Shown here: positions 25,114 to 34,736 of the stretch, in pieces | Layout: the number at the start of each line of letters is the position of its first letter | Numbering within the stretch: position 1 is the stretch's first letter | Origin: Verrucomicrobiota bacterium | GTDB taxonomy: Bacteria; Verrucomicrobiota; Verrucomicrobiia; Verrucomicrobiales; Akkermansiaceae | Length of the DNA: 64,000 nt | Assembly: GCA_026397725.1 (NCBI GenBank) | Contig: JAPLUI010000119.1 | Span: forward strand, 84,617-148,616 | Reading direction: 5' to 3' | Translations under genes and position numbers: made by a program | Notes under the pieces: model-generated | Told to the model about the DNA's origin: nothing | What the model saw: the letters and a program-made list of their open reading frames with translations, nothing else | Databases searched by the model: none

Positions 25114-27850
25114 CCTGCGTGCGGAGGAAGCCCTTTCCAATCAGGCCGCTCGAGGCATCCAGCTTGAAGGTGCGGTATTCATAGCCGGCGGGGGCCGCTG
25201 GCAACCCGCCCGTCACTGCGGGCACCACGGATACCGGGCTGGTGAAGCCGGGGTTGCTTTTGTCCATGCCTTGGACCGCGTAGGTGACTTCATCGCAGGT
25301 GGCCGCTGGCGAGGGCGCACCGGTGAAGGCCGGAGTTCCCACCCGCACGGCGATGGTGAGCAGGAGTTTCCTGGCGCCACTGCCCCCGGAGCCATCGTTG
25401 GTCAGAACGTAAACCTTGGCGCGGCCGCTTCCGCTGTTCGGATTGCCGCCAAGCGCAAACTCGACTGAATTGGCCTGGCCGTCGTGGTCGGGGTCCGCTG
25501 CGGAGCCCACGATCCCCGGGTCCGTGACACCGGGGAAATACGTGTTCATCCAGGTCTTGAATTCGGATTTCGTGAAACTGGCGCTGACCAGTTCGCTGTC
25601 GGTTTTGCCGGACTTGCACGCGTAGGCGGTGATCGTCAGGGTGGCGGAATCCGCCGGCACGGTGCCGACGCTGGCAGGGCTTGCGGCGGCCAGCTCGGTG
25701 CTGCCGGTGATGCGGTAGTGGATCGTCGAATTGCTTTCGCCGCTGATGGTGATGGCTTGCCCGGCGGCATAGGCCCCGCCTGGCGGGTTGAACACCGGGT
25801 AATCCGTGGGGTGCGCCTCGTTGAGGGTGAGTGACTTCATCGGCCCATACGGCATCCAGCGGTTGCCCAGTTTCGTCCGCATCCGCAAGCCCAGCTCCAG
25901 ATTGTTAGACAACGGCATGCCCGCGCTCTGGCTGTTGAAGACAAAGCTGGTCGCGGTGGGGGCCAGATCGTTGGCTTTCTTCAACTCCAGCCACTGGCAA
26001 TTCGTCGTGCTGATGTCATCGATGAAAATGCCGGTGGGGAACAATCGGTAGTCATCGGTGCCGAGAACCTGATCTGCGAACAATCCCGCAGTCGGTGAAT
26101 AGACAAAATAGAACCGGAATCTGACTCGAATCGGAACTGAGGATTGGGCCAGCGGCCGGGAGTCGCTAAAGGCAGCGGCATCAATGGCGTTATTGCCGAT
26201 GATGGCATCCCCTTGTTGCGACCAGGTAACACCTCCATCATTGCTTGTTTCAACGACCAGTTTGGTGTCAGGCGACATCAGTCCACGGCGGTAGTTGAAA
26301 TTCAACTGAGAAGACCCGGTCGGCAAGATATCGCGGTCAAGCTCGAACGATTGTTCGGGTACCCCGTTGAGTCTCGGATCGTACCACACCGGAAAGGTCA
26401 AGCGAAACGATTTGGAACCGGCAATGGGGACAAAATAGGGTGGCGGATAGCTCGAGAAATAGGCGGCTGATCTGAAGTCATAGCTTGAGGCGGTATTGGC
26501 GATCACCCTGGGTTCGGGCGAGTCCTCCGCCGTTTCCGCCCACGCGGTGGCAACCGGCTGGAAGCAGTTGACCTGGATGGCCTCGGCGTGGGAGGGCGGG
26601 ATGAGTTGATAGGTTGCGGGCATGTAGGTGTGCGGGGTGCCGGGCCCGAACAAGGATTGGTCGGAGGTCAATTGGTTGGGATTGATGAGCGTCACCGAAT
26701 AGGAATACGAAGCCGGCACGCCCGCGCCGGTCATGGCGGCAACGGTCACGTTGAATTTGGTATCGGCGGACACTGCGGTGGCCGCCACCGCCACCGGCAC
26801 ACTCCACACGATCGCCGAATTGCCAAAGGCCCCGCCTCTTACGGTAACAGTCACCGGCACGCCGACCCCGGCTGCTGTCGTCATTGCTACGGTGGCTGAA
26901 GCAAACCCGGCTCCCGGATAACTCAGCGACCAGTACCGGGAGTTCAAGGCGGCCGGCACATAGCCAGCCGGGGGATAGGCCACAAAGCGGGGCGCGACGG
27001 CGGCGTATTCAGTGGATTTCGGCACCGCATACAAGACGTTGCTGGGGGGGCGGGTCTGGCGGGTGATGGAATCGAACGCCCCCGGCGTGTCGCCGGTGGA
27101 AAAGTCAGTGGAGTACGGGTAAAGCGCCCAGCGGCGGTGGCCCACCTCGGCGTTCCAGGTCGAATCCGGGTTGAGCACGTTTTCCGCCATGTAAGCATCA
27201 ACTGCGGCAGGGCCATAAAATCCGAATGCGAGATTGCCTTGATAATTGGCGTTCCACGCCGCAGTGGTCCAGGCGACGCAAGTGGCTTGCGGCGGGGTGT
27301 GGCTCATCGCGGCCCCGGGATTGTTGCCGGGGCCCATACCCGGATAGACCGTGCCGCCGACGCTAAAGCCATAGGTTCGGATGATCATGTATGCCCCGCG
27401 CTGCGAAGCGTCGGTCTTGGTGGTGGTGGCGGAGAGTGGCGGCACGGATGCCGGATGGTAGAGATTCCTCGGATCCGTCGCATCGATCAACACGGTGGCC
27501 CCCGTGTTGAGCCGCACGAGCGCCGGCACGCTGCACAACGCACGGAAAAAATTCAGGCGCCGCTCAACATCAGCGACAAAGGCGGCGGACGTGGACCCCA
27601 CGCCGCTGTCGTAGGGCGAAACTGCATCGTAATTGCCGGTCCAGGCGCAACGGTCCCAGTAGCCCTCGGAGGCCTGATACACGCCGTGCCAAAACGAGAC
27701 CACGTCGTTGCGGTTGTTGGCATCCACCGTGAAATTGTAACTGCCCGCCGGATAGGTCCCCGGTGTCCAGGCCGGCAGCCAGCCGGGCAGACCGGCAAGT
27801 GCCACCGCGATTGGCATCGAAAAAGCGTGTGTGATGGACCTTCGATTCAT
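25097..27850 (-). CDS. Secreted CAP-like protein with chitobiase-type C-terminal domain
   Basis: 917 residues with a signal peptide (first ~27 residues, WLPAW). Residues ~85-270 resemble a CAP/SCP (cysteine-rich secretory/PR-1) domain: VERRLNFFRALCSVPALVRL followed by AENVLNPDSTWNAEVGHRRWALYP. The middle is beta-rich. Around 735-790 a CHB_HEX-type Ig-like domain (FNPPGGAYAAGQAITISG) is seen, then a Ca-binding-like DPDHDGQANSVEFALGG, typical of verrucomicrobial extracellular proteins just before the C-terminus. The role is unknown; CAP proteins bind lipids or polysaccharides or act as proteases. It is convergent with mazG (17-bp overlap). Confidence 0.78.
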   Translation of the reverse strand: MNRRSITHAFSMPIAVALAGLPGWLPAWTPGTYPAGSYNFTVDANNRNDVVSFWHGVYQASEGYWDRCAWTGNYDAVSPYDSGVGSTSAAFVADVERRLNFFRALCSVPALVRLNTGATVLIDATDPRNLYHPASVPPLSATTTKTDASQRGAYMIIRTYGFSVGGTVYPGMGPGNNPGAAMSHTPPQATCVAWTTAAWNANYQGNLAFGFYGPAAVDAYMAENVLNPDSTWNAEVGHRRWALYPYSTDFSTGDTPGAFDSITRQTRPPSNVLYAVPKSTEYAAVAPRFVAYPPAGYVPAALNSRYWSLSYPGAGFASATVAMTTAAGVGVPVTVTVRGGAFGNSAIVWSVPVAVAATAVSADTKFNVTVAAMTGAGVPASYSYSVTLINPNQLTSDQSLFGPGTPHTYMPATYQLIPPSHAEAIQVNCFQPVATAWAETAEDSPEPRVIANTASSYDFRSAAYFSSYPPPYFVPIAGSKSFRLTFPVWYDPRLNGVPEQSFELDRDILPTGSSQLNFNYRRGLMSPDTKLVVETSNDGGVTWSQQGDAIIGNNAIDAAAFSDSRPLAQSSVPIRVRFRFYFVYSPTAGLFADQVLGTDDYRLFPTGIFIDDISTTNCQWLELKKANDLAPTATSFVFNSQSAGMPLSNNLELGLRMRTKLGNRWMPYGPMKSLTLNEAHPTDYPVFNPPGGAYAAGQAITISGESNSTIHYRITGSTELAAASPASVGTVPADSATLTITAYACKSGKTDSELVSASFTKSEFKTWMNTYFPGVTDPGIVGSAADPDHDGQANSVEFALGGNPNSGSGRAKVYVLTNDGSGGSGARKLLLTIAVRVGTPAFTGAPSPAATCDEVTYAVQGMDKSNPGFTSPVSVVPAVTGGLPAAPAGYEYRTFKLDASSGLIGKGFLRTQVTTTP

Positions 27851-28129
27851 GCTGCACAGGTCAAATAGACCCCACCATGCGAAAGTAAAGACGTTTCTTA
27901 GGTTTTTTTTGCCGGCATGGTGGAAAACTCACATGCAGTGGAGAGTCAAGCACCCGTGAAATTATCAGATTTTCCGAAATCCACATTCGCCAGCATGAAA
28001 TAATCGCCCAAAAATCCACGGTTTTGGTGAGGAAAATAGAGACTTCACGCATATTTATCAAAAAACCACCAAATTATTGTTGCCATTGGCAGGAATCTAA
28101 TGCACTTTGGCTCTCGAACCTCAATTTTC
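27851..28129. promoter_or_regulatory. A/T-rich divergent promoter region before ilvB
   Basis: 279 bp between two divergent genes, much A/T-richer than the coding DNA (for example tttttttgcc at ~27904 and aaattattgttgcc at ~28070). Both promoters are expected here. No leader-peptide run of Leu/Val/Ile codons for attenuation was recognised before ilvB. Confidence 0.4.
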
Positions 28130-29857
28130 ATGAAAACGGAGCAAATGGATGGCGCACAGGCCCTCATCAAAACCCTCGCGGCCCTTGGCATCGAGTATAT
28201 TTTCGGCTATTCCGGCGGCGCGGCGCTGCCCATCTTTGATGCGCTGGAAACGGTCAAGACCCCCATGAAATTCATCCTGTCACGCCATGAGCAAGGGGCG
28301 GTACACATGGCGGATGGTTATGGCCGGGCCACCGGCAGGCCCGCCGCCGTGCTGGTCACTTCCGGCCCGGGCGCTAGCAACACCGTTACCGGCCTGATGA
28401 CCGCGCAGATGGATTCGGTGCCGATGCTGGTGATTTGCGGCCAACAGGTGACCTGGATGCTCGGCAAGGATGCCTTCCAAGAGGCCGACACCTTCGGCAT
28501 CACCATGCCGGTGGTGAAGCACAACTATCTGGTCAAGCACACCAACGACCTGCCCCGCATCATCCGCGAAGCCCATCACATCGCCACCACCGGGCGGCCC
28601 GGCCCGGTTCTCATCGACGTGCCCAAGGACGTGTCGCAGGGGCCGTTCAGCGGCGATCTCGATCCGGCTCTCGACCTGCCTGGCTACACGCCAGAGCGGG
28701 CGTTTGACCTTGATCTGCGAGCGCTTGATGAAGCGGCGAAACTCATTTCCCACGCGAAGCGCCCGGTGATTCTGGCGGGTCAGGGCGCGATGATTGCCCG
28801 GGCGAGCCATGAGTTGATGGCATTTGCCGAGACCCTCGGCTGCCCGGTCACCAACACGTTGTTAGGCAAAGGCGTGTTTCCGGAGACGCACAAGCTGTCG
28901 CTGGGCATGATTGGCATGCACGGCACCGCCTACGCCAACAAGGCGATCTGCGAGGCGGATTTGATTTTCAACGTCGGCTCGCGCTTTGATGATCGGATCA
29001 TTGGGAAAGCCAAGGAGTTCGGCAAGCACGCGCAGATCATCCACGTCGATATCGATCCGGCCGAGATGAACAAGATGATCCGCCCGCACCTTCAAATCGT
29101 GGGCGATGCCAAGGCCGTGCTCGGCGAGTTGAACCGGCGCATCGCCAGGCTGGAGACCGCTGGCTGGCTCGCCACGCTCGATGGTTACAAGAAAAAATAC
29201 CCGCTCTGCTACAAGAAACAAGGCGGTCTGCGGATGCAACAGGTGATCCAGGAGTTTTACAAACAAACCAAGGGCAACGCGATCGTGGCCACCGATGTGG
29301 GGCAGCACCAAATGTGGGCCGCACAGTTTTTCCTCAGTGATCGGCCTCACGAATGGCTCTCTTCCGGCGGCGCGGGGACCATGGGCTTCGGCTTTCCGGC
29401 GGCGATCGGAGCACAGTTTGCCTGCCCGGACAAGACGGTCATTTCGTTCTCGGGTGACGGTGGTTTTCAAATGACCGCGCCCGAACTCGCGACGGTTGCC
29501 TTGCACAAGCTGCCGGTCAAAATCGTGGTTCTCAACAACCATTACCTCGGCATGGTGCGCCAGTGGCAGGAGTTGTTCTTCGACGACCGCAAGTCCGGCG
29601 TCGATCTGATCGGCAACCCGGATTTCTGCAAGCTGGCCGGCGCTTATGGTATCCCGAGCGTACACATCAAGCGCCCGGCCGACGTCACCCGCATGGTCAA
29701 GAAAGCGCTTGCCTACAGTGACGGCCCGCTCCTGATCCATGCCGAGTGCATCAAGACCGACAACGTCTTCCCGATGATCCCCGCCGGTGCCGCTCTCGAA
29801 GACATGCTCATCGAACCGCCAAAACACAAAATGGCCAAACCCAGCGGCTCCACCTGA
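28130..29857 (+). CDS. ilvB: Acetolactate synthase, large catalytic subunit
   Basis: 575 residues from the ATG at 28130; an ATG at 28100 would add ten residues without homology. It makes 2-acetolactate from two pyruvates (or 2-aceto-2-hydroxybutyrate) in branched-chain amino acid synthesis. The N-terminal TPP domain has the activating Glu in [19 protein letters not shown]. The TPP/Mg2+ motif is GDGGFQMT...[12 protein letters not shown]; the FAD-binding middle domain holds the usual [15 protein letters not shown] block. The small subunit follows 62 bp downstream. Confidence 0.97.
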   Translation: MKTEQMDGAQALIKTLAALGIEYIFGYSGGAALPIFDALETVKTPMKFILSRHEQGAVHMADGYGRATGRPAAVLVTSGPGASNTVTGLMTAQMDSVPMLVICGQQVTWMLGKDAFQEADTFGITMPVVKHNYLVKHTNDLPRIIREAHHIATTGRPGPVLIDVPKDVSQGPFSGDLDPALDLPGYTPERAFDLDLRALDEAAKLISHAKRPVILAGQGAMIARASHELMAFAETLGCPVTNTLLGKGVFPETHKLSLGMIGMHGTAYANKAICEADLIFNVGSRFDDRIIGKAKEFGKHAQIIHVDIDPAEMNKMIRPHLQIVGDAKAVLGELNRRIARLETAGWLATLDGYKKKYPLCYKKQGGLRMQQVIQEFYKQTKGNAIVATDVGQHQMWAAQFFLSDRPHEWLSSGGAGTMGFGFPAAIGAQFACPDKTVISFSGDGGFQMTAPELATVALHKLPVKIVVLNNHYLGMVRQWQELFFDDRKSGVDLIGNPDFCKLAGAYGIPSVHIKRPADVTRMVKKALAYSDGPLLIHAECIKTDNVFPMIPAGAALEDMLIEPPKHKMAKPSGST

Positions 29858-29919
29858 TTGCCGCCCATCCGCCCATTCTCCCATCCGCATCCCAGTCCAA
29901 AGTTCCACAGTCAAGTTCC

Positions 29920-30456
29920 ATGCCAACCATCATTACCACCGCTATTCCGGCTGATTCCTCGCCCAAGCAGGTGCCGCATTCGCTGTCGGTTTACGTCAAC
30001 AACCGTCCCGGCGTGTTGATGCGGATTTGTCAGGTCTTCGCCCGCCGTGGCTTCAATATCGATTCGCTCGTGGTGTCCCAGAGCCGCGATGCCCGCTTCT
30101 CGCGCATCACCATCGGCATCACCGGTGATCCCGATGGCTTGGATCAGATCATCAAACAGGTTGCCAAGCTCATTGATGTCATCCATTGCTCGGAACACAC
30201 CCTGGACAACTCGGTGACCAAGGAAATGGTGCTCATCAAGATCCGCTGTTCCCCCAACGAACGCTCCCAAGCCCTGCAAATCACCGAGCATTTCTCCGGC
30301 AAGACCGTCGATCTCACCCCGGTCTCGATGATTGTCATGATCACCGGCGACAGCCATAAGCTGGACTCCGCCATTGCGATGTTCTCGCAGTTTGAAATCA
30401 TCGAAACCGTCCGCACCGGCAAGGTCGTCATGGCTCGCGGTGAACAGCCGACCTGA
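29920..30456 (+). CDS. ilvN: Acetolactate synthase, small regulatory subunit
   Basis: 178 residues from the ATG at 29920. The ACT domain opens with SLSVYVNNRPGVLMRICQVFARRGFNIDSLVVSQS, with NRPGVL the valine-binding loop. The C-terminal domain follows (TVDLTPVSMIVMITGDSHKLD). It activates IlvB and makes it sensitive to valine feedback. The pair forms an ilvBN operon. The IlvC reductoisomerase is not nearby. Confidence 0.95.
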   Translation: MPTIITTAIPADSSPKQVPHSLSVYVNNRPGVLMRICQVFARRGFNIDSLVVSQSRDARFSRITIGITGDPDGLDQIIKQVAKLIDVIHCSEHTLDNSVTKEMVLIKIRCSPNERSQALQITEHFSGKTVDLTPVSMIVMITGDSHKLDSAIAMFSQFEIIETVRTGKVVMARGEQPT

Positions 30457-30498
30457 GGCCATCCGCAAGCGCTTTTGTTAGACCCATGGCTGAAGCTG

Positions 30499-30517
30499 CC
30501 CTTGGTGGCACCAAGGG
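30499..30517 (+). terminator. Hairpin after ilvN, possible terminator
   Basis: A perfect 9-bp inverted repeat, CCCTTGGTG / CACCAAGGG with a one-base loop, lies 43 bp after the ilvN stop. There is no T run after it, so termination could be weak or bidirectional. Confidence 0.4.
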
Positions 30518-30629
30518 AGCGTGGACTGCAGTCCTATAGGATCTACCACATTCGCCACAGGAAAATCAAAAAAATCCGCGGATTTTAGCGGCGGTGCCTC
30601 TCCCCAAGCGGGTGATTTTCGGGAAAATC

Positions 30630-31634
30630 TCACGGGTCCATTTTCGCGGCTTTGCGAGCCACTTTCCTGGCGGCCTGCTTGGTGCTTTTCCTGGCGGCCT
30701 GCTTGGCCACTTTGGTGGTGGTCGCCTTGGCCACTTGGGTGGTGGCCGCCTTGGCCACTTTGGTGGTGGTCGCCTTGGCCACTTGGGTGGCGGCCGTCTT
30801 GGCCACTTGGGTGGTGGCCCGCTGGGCGGGGTTGCGGAGCGGGGTTTGGGTTGCGGCCGGTCTTGCCCTGGTGGGTTTTCCAACCGGGCTTGGGTTGTCA
30901 ACGGTGGTGCCACTCAGGGCGGGGTCCAACTCGATGCCGAAGATGCCACCGATATCGTCGAGGGTCACTCCCGCAGCGCCAGCATCGGCATGCGCGATGA
31001 CGGCATCGCCGGCACCGGTGATCAATTCCAAGTGATCCACGCCGCGCAGCAAGAACAACAGTTCCGGATGGTCGTCGAGGCGCACGCCGACGCCATAGAC
31101 CGCCGCAGCGCAATGCTTGCAGATGCCGGCGTAGTCGGGACAGGAACACTCGAATGAGATATCCTTAGGCTCGGGAAAGAGCCCGCTGTCTTGCATGGTG
31201 ACCGCCGCCATCACCGGCGGCGGCAGCTTGCCTTGAAGCAACCCGATGAGCGAGGTGATCTGGCCCGAACAGGTTCTCTTCAAGGTCTGCCAGCGGTCCT
31301 TTTTCAGAGGCTTGATCTTGATGCGCACGCGGTAAAGCGAGGAGCCGCTCACCAGGGCTTCGATCAGACCGTCAGTCACCTTCAGATCGATCACCGCACC
31401 ATGCCGGAGGTAACTGCGGCCCCTGGGCAGCCGGTTCTCGTAATCCCGATACCGCTCCAGATTCTGGTTCCAGGATTTCCCCCAGAAGGTGGTGGTGAAC
31501 TTGCTGCCAGTGACCAGCACCGGTTCGAGCTTGCCACCGTTTTTCTCCAGCTTCTTGGTTAGCTTTTCCGCATTGCGCCTTTTCTCCGCAACGGAAACAT
31601 AGGGGGCGAATCCATAATAGTTGTAGCGACTCAT
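30630..31634 (-). CDS. SWIM zinc-finger protein with Lys/Ala-rich histone H1-like tail
   Basis: 334 residues from the ATG at 31634; the upstream part of the frame belongs to the preceding gene. A SWIM zinc finger, C-x-C-x(n)-C-x-H (CSCPDYAGICKHCAA), lies at about 170-184. Residues ~240-334 are a low-complexity tail with repeats of (A/T)TQVAKA and KQAARK, strongly basic and like bacterial H1/AlgP tails, likely DNA-binding. SWIM domains often sit beside SNF2 helicases, and here the SNF2 gene ends 4 bp upstream in the same operon, so the pair probably acts on DNA together. The tail is encoded by a DNA repeat and may vary in length between strains. Confidence 0.88.
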   Translation of the reverse strand: MSRYNYYGFAPYVSVAEKRRNAEKLTKKLEKNGGKLEPVLVTGSKFTTTFWGKSWNQNLERYRDYENRLPRGRSYLRHGAVIDLKVTDGLIEALVSGSSLYRVRIKIKPLKKDRWQTLKRTCSGQITSLIGLLQGKLPPPVMAAVTMQDSGLFPEPKDISFECSCPDYAGICKHCAAAVYGVGVRLDDHPELLFLLRGVDHLELITGAGDAVIAHADAGAAGVTLDDIGGIFGIELDPALSGTTVDNPSPVGKPTRARPAATQTPLRNPAQRATTQVAKTAATQVAKATTTKVAKAATTQVAKATTTKVAKQAARKSTKQAARKVARKAAKMDP

Positions 31635-31638
31635 CGGC

Positions 31639-34329
31639 TTATTCGTTGGTGTTGATTTGGTTGAGGTCCAGCGAGACCAGGTGCAGCAGTTCGGCATCGC
31701 TCATTTCAGTCAAGGCGATTTCGCCGCCCTCGGCAAGCACGCCGTCAGCCACGCCGCGTTTTTCCTCGATCATGGCGTCGATTTTCTCCTCCAAGGTGCC
31801 GCGGCACACGAATTTGTGGACCAGCACGTTTTTTTTCTGGCCGATGCGGAAGGCGCGGTCGGTGGCCTGGTTTTCCACGGCGGGATTCCACCAGCGATCG
31901 AAGTGAATGACGTGGGAGGCGGCCGTGAGGGTCAGGCCGGTGCCGCCGGCCTTGAGGGAGAGCAGGAAGAACGGCGGCCCGGAGTCGCGTTGGAACTCCT
32001 CGACCAGGGTGCGGCGTTGTTTGATGGGCGTCTGGCCGGTCAGCACCAGTCCGTCGCGCTTGAACACGCCCTTGAGATGCTGGCGCAGCGCGGGAATGAG
32101 CGCCGTGAACTGGGTGAACACCAGGATTTTTTCCTGGCGTTCCGCGATGGGCAGGCACAGCTCTTCCAGCCGGGTGAATTTCCCGCTATGCGACGGGTTG
32201 TAATGACCGTCCGCGCTGAATTGCGAGGGATGGTTGCAGATTTGTTTGAAATTCATCAGGGCGGCGAGGATGAGCCCGCGCTTCTTCATGCCATCGCTCG
32301 TTTTCAGTTGGGTGACCAGTTGCTCCACCACGCCCTGATAGAGCACGGCCTGTTGTTTGGTGAGTTGGCACCAGACGGTCATCTCGGTTTTGTCAGGCAA
32401 GTCACCGATGATGGATTTGTCCGTTTTCAAGCGGCGCAAGATATAGGGCCGCACCAGCCTGCGCAACGGCGCGTAATGGAACTCCGCTTGTTGGGACAGG
32501 CTTTTCACGAAGCGGCTGAAGGCAGCGCCGTTGCCCAGCAACCCGGCATTGATGAAATCAAAGAGCGACCACAAATCGCCAAGCCGGTTCTCCACCGGAG
32601 TGCCGGTCAGAACGAGGCGGGTTTTCGCGTTCACCTCCTTCACGGCCTGGGTTTGGGCCGCCGCCGGATTCTTGATTGCCTGGGCTTCGTCCAGGATCGC
32701 CATCCGCCATGGGTGGGCCTTGAGGACGGGCATGCGGGGCAGCATGCCATAGGTCGTGACGACCAGATCGGCCTTGGCCAGCGCGGTGGTTTTGCCTTTG
32801 GCCAGAGCCGTGAGCTTGGCGGGTTCGCCCCCTGCGGGATGGGCGATGAAAAGCTGCAAAGCGGGGGCGAATTTCGCGGCTTCGGCCTGCCAGTTGGCGA
32901 GCAGGGAGGCGGGCACGACCAACAAGGCCGGGCCGCCTGCCGGATGTTCCCGTTTCAAGTGCAACAACAGCGCCAGCACCTGAATCGTCTTGCCCAAACC
33001 CATGTCGTCCGCCAGACAGGCACCCAGCCCGAGTCGGGTCATGAAATACAACCAAGCGACCCCCACCCGTTGATAGGGCCGCAGCTCGGCATGCAAATCG
33101 GGATGTTGGTTGATCGCGTCCAATTGCGCCGGGTCGCGCAAGCGGGTGAGCAAATCGGTGAGCCATGGTCCCGCCCGGATGCCGCTCCATTCCTGCGCCT
33201 CCAGCGTGAGCAACTTCGCCTCGCCGGGGTCGATGCCGGAGCCGGACAGCAAACGGAGGGCCTGCTGGAACGACACACCGTCGGCAAAGTGCATCGTTTG
33301 CGCATCCTGCCAATGCTTGAGCACCGCTTGGATTTTCTCGGCATCGGCCTCCACCCACTTGCCCTTCACCATCACCAGGCCTTGTGCGGTGCGCAGGGCC
33401 TCGAGTTCCTCACGCGAAAGCCGTTCGCCGTCCAGGGTCACCTCGATTTGAAAACTCAACAGGCTGTCAAGACCCAGCGCCGACGGGCGCTCCCCACCCA
33501 CCGTCACGCTCACCTGGGGCCGCGGCGGGGCTGCGGGCTGCCACCAATCCGGAATCCGCACCGCCAAGCCGCATTCCTCAAAGACCCTCACCGCCTTCAG
33601 AAACTGCAAGGCCTCTGCAGGCCGCCATGCCTGCTGACGGTAAATGTCGCCACTTTCCACCTGCGCTGCCAGCCACGGACTCTTGCCCGCTGCCAGGCTC
33701 ACCGGTTCTAACAACTGCAACAGGCTGGCGCGGTTTTGCGCCCCCGCATACTCCTTGATCGCCTGCTGCAACAGCACATGGCGGGCTTTGCCGTCCGGGG
33801 TCAGCCCGCTCGTGTAAGTCGCCAGAAACGCAAAGGGCCGCTCCGCATCGCGCTTGTTTTCCGCCATGTGAAAGGTGACGCGTCCCACCAAATGCCAATG
33901 CGGCAAGGTCTCCCGCAACCAGCCATCGGTGCCCTGGGGATGCCCGGCGATCTGCCGCGCGACCTCCGTCCCGAAGTCCTGCCACAAGCCCTGCAGCACC
34001 GCGAGGGAAAGATACTCGCTGCCGCGCAACGGCGGACAGGTTTCCAGAAAGCGTGCCATTTCCGCGTCGCCGGGCGTGGCCATGGCATCACTCCGCCGAT
34101 GACAGAATGCCGTCAGCCACAGCCCCGCAAACTCCCGCCAATAGACTGCGGGTGCGGGAAGGTCGGAGCCTGACGCCAGGGCTGCCAGCCACCGCAGCAC
34201 CGCCCCATTCCCCTGCTCACAGGCTTGGCGGGCGGCGGCCTCGTGCGTCTTGGCAAAACAAAAAACCTCCTCCGCCCAATCATCGATGAGCAGATTCCCT
34301 TCCGGGGATAGGGCGAGAGAGACTGGCAT
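31639..34329 (-). CDS. SNF2-family DEAD/DEAH-box ATPase (Swi2/Snf2-like helicase)
   Basis: 896 residues. The N-terminal ~400 residues are a variable region with a bacterial-SNF2-associated domain. The SNF2 ATPase motor follows: motif I DDMGLGKTIQVLALLLHL, motif II LDEAQAIKNPAA, motif III LTGTPVENRLGDLWSLFDFI, motif V/VI block SLKAGGTGLTLTAASHVIHFDRWWNPAVENQATDRAFRIGQ. It is an ATP-driven dsDNA translocase. The next gene is a SWIM protein 4 bp away. The role may be DNA repair or nucleoid remodelling; no phage-defence partner such as a nuclease was seen. Confidence 0.95.
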   Translation of the reverse strand: MPVSLALSPEGNLLIDDWAEEVFCFAKTHEAAARQACEQGNGAVLRWLAALASGSDLPAPAVYWREFAGLWLTAFCHRRSDAMATPGDAEMARFLETCPPLRGSEYLSLAVLQGLWQDFGTEVARQIAGHPQGTDGWLRETLPHWHLVGRVTFHMAENKRDAERPFAFLATYTSGLTPDGKARHVLLQQAIKEYAGAQNRASLLQLLEPVSLAAGKSPWLAAQVESGDIYRQQAWRPAEALQFLKAVRVFEECGLAVRIPDWWQPAAPPRPQVSVTVGGERPSALGLDSLLSFQIEVTLDGERLSREELEALRTAQGLVMVKGKWVEADAEKIQAVLKHWQDAQTMHFADGVSFQQALRLLSGSGIDPGEAKLLTLEAQEWSGIRAGPWLTDLLTRLRDPAQLDAINQHPDLHAELRPYQRVGVAWLYFMTRLGLGACLADDMGLGKTIQVLALLLHLKREHPAGGPALLVVPASLLANWQAEAAKFAPALQLFIAHPAGGEPAKLTALAKGKTTALAKADLVVTTYGMLPRMPVLKAHPWRMAILDEAQAIKNPAAAQTQAVKEVNAKTRLVLTGTPVENRLGDLWSLFDFINAGLLGNGAAFSRFVKSLSQQAEFHYAPLRRLVRPYILRRLKTDKSIIGDLPDKTEMTVWCQLTKQQAVLYQGVVEQLVTQLKTSDGMKKRGLILAALMNFKQICNHPSQFSADGHYNPSHSGKFTRLEELCLPIAERQEKILVFTQFTALIPALRQHLKGVFKRDGLVLTGQTPIKQRRTLVEEFQRDSGPPFFLLSLKAGGTGLTLTAASHVIHFDRWWNPAVENQATDRAFRIGQKKNVLVHKFVCRGTLEEKIDAMIEEKRGVADGVLAEGGEIALTEMSDAELLHLVSLDLNQINTNE

Positions 34330-34505
34330 GCTGGCGAGGTGCCGAACGACGGCAATGCATCTGGCAATTTCAGGTTACCATTTCGCTTCGGTTGATCCGA
34401 ATGAACACAAACCGACCAAGGCTCCAATGCGTGAGAACCTTGCTTGGAGCAACCAAGCCCCACCCGCAACCTCAAGCGTGGCAGCTCGAGGCCGGGGCCC
34501 GGAGC

Positions 34506-34610
34506 TTAGGACTTATAGCGGAGACGCTTCTTGTGGCGGTTCTGCTTCATGCGCTTCTTGCGCTTGTGCTTGTTGATCTTCGTTTTTCGACGTTTCTTGA
34601 TGGAGCCCAT
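34506..34610 (-). CDS. Tiny basic ribosomal-type protein (AURKAIP1/COX24-like)
   Basis: 34 residues, ATG at 34610, TAA at 34506-34508. It begins MGSIKKRRKTKINKHKRKKR and ends HKKRLRYKS, with about two-thirds Lys/Arg. This matches the short AURKAIP1/COX24-domain proteins found in Bacteroidetes, Chlamydiae and Verrucomicrobia, which are probably small-subunit ribosomal accessory proteins (bTHX/mS38-like). It lies between hisG and the SNF2 gene on the same strand. Missed by size cut-offs in most gene finders. Confidence 0.85.
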   Translation of the reverse strand: MGSIKKRRKTKINKHKRKKRMKQNRHKKRLRYKS

Positions 34611-34736
34611 GACGGTTGCGTTGCGGGGGTTGGTTGGCGGTGAAAAGTGCCTGGTGGCGGCGGTGTTGGCCGGCACCGGATTGGCTGTGGCAATTGGTTC
34701 TGCGGTGGTTGTTGGGGATCGCGGGTGCGGTCAGAG

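Noticed and set aside
30690..30840. Noncoding tandem repeat near 30.7 kb
   Set aside because: It is the coding repeat of the Lys/Ala-rich tail of the SWIM protein.
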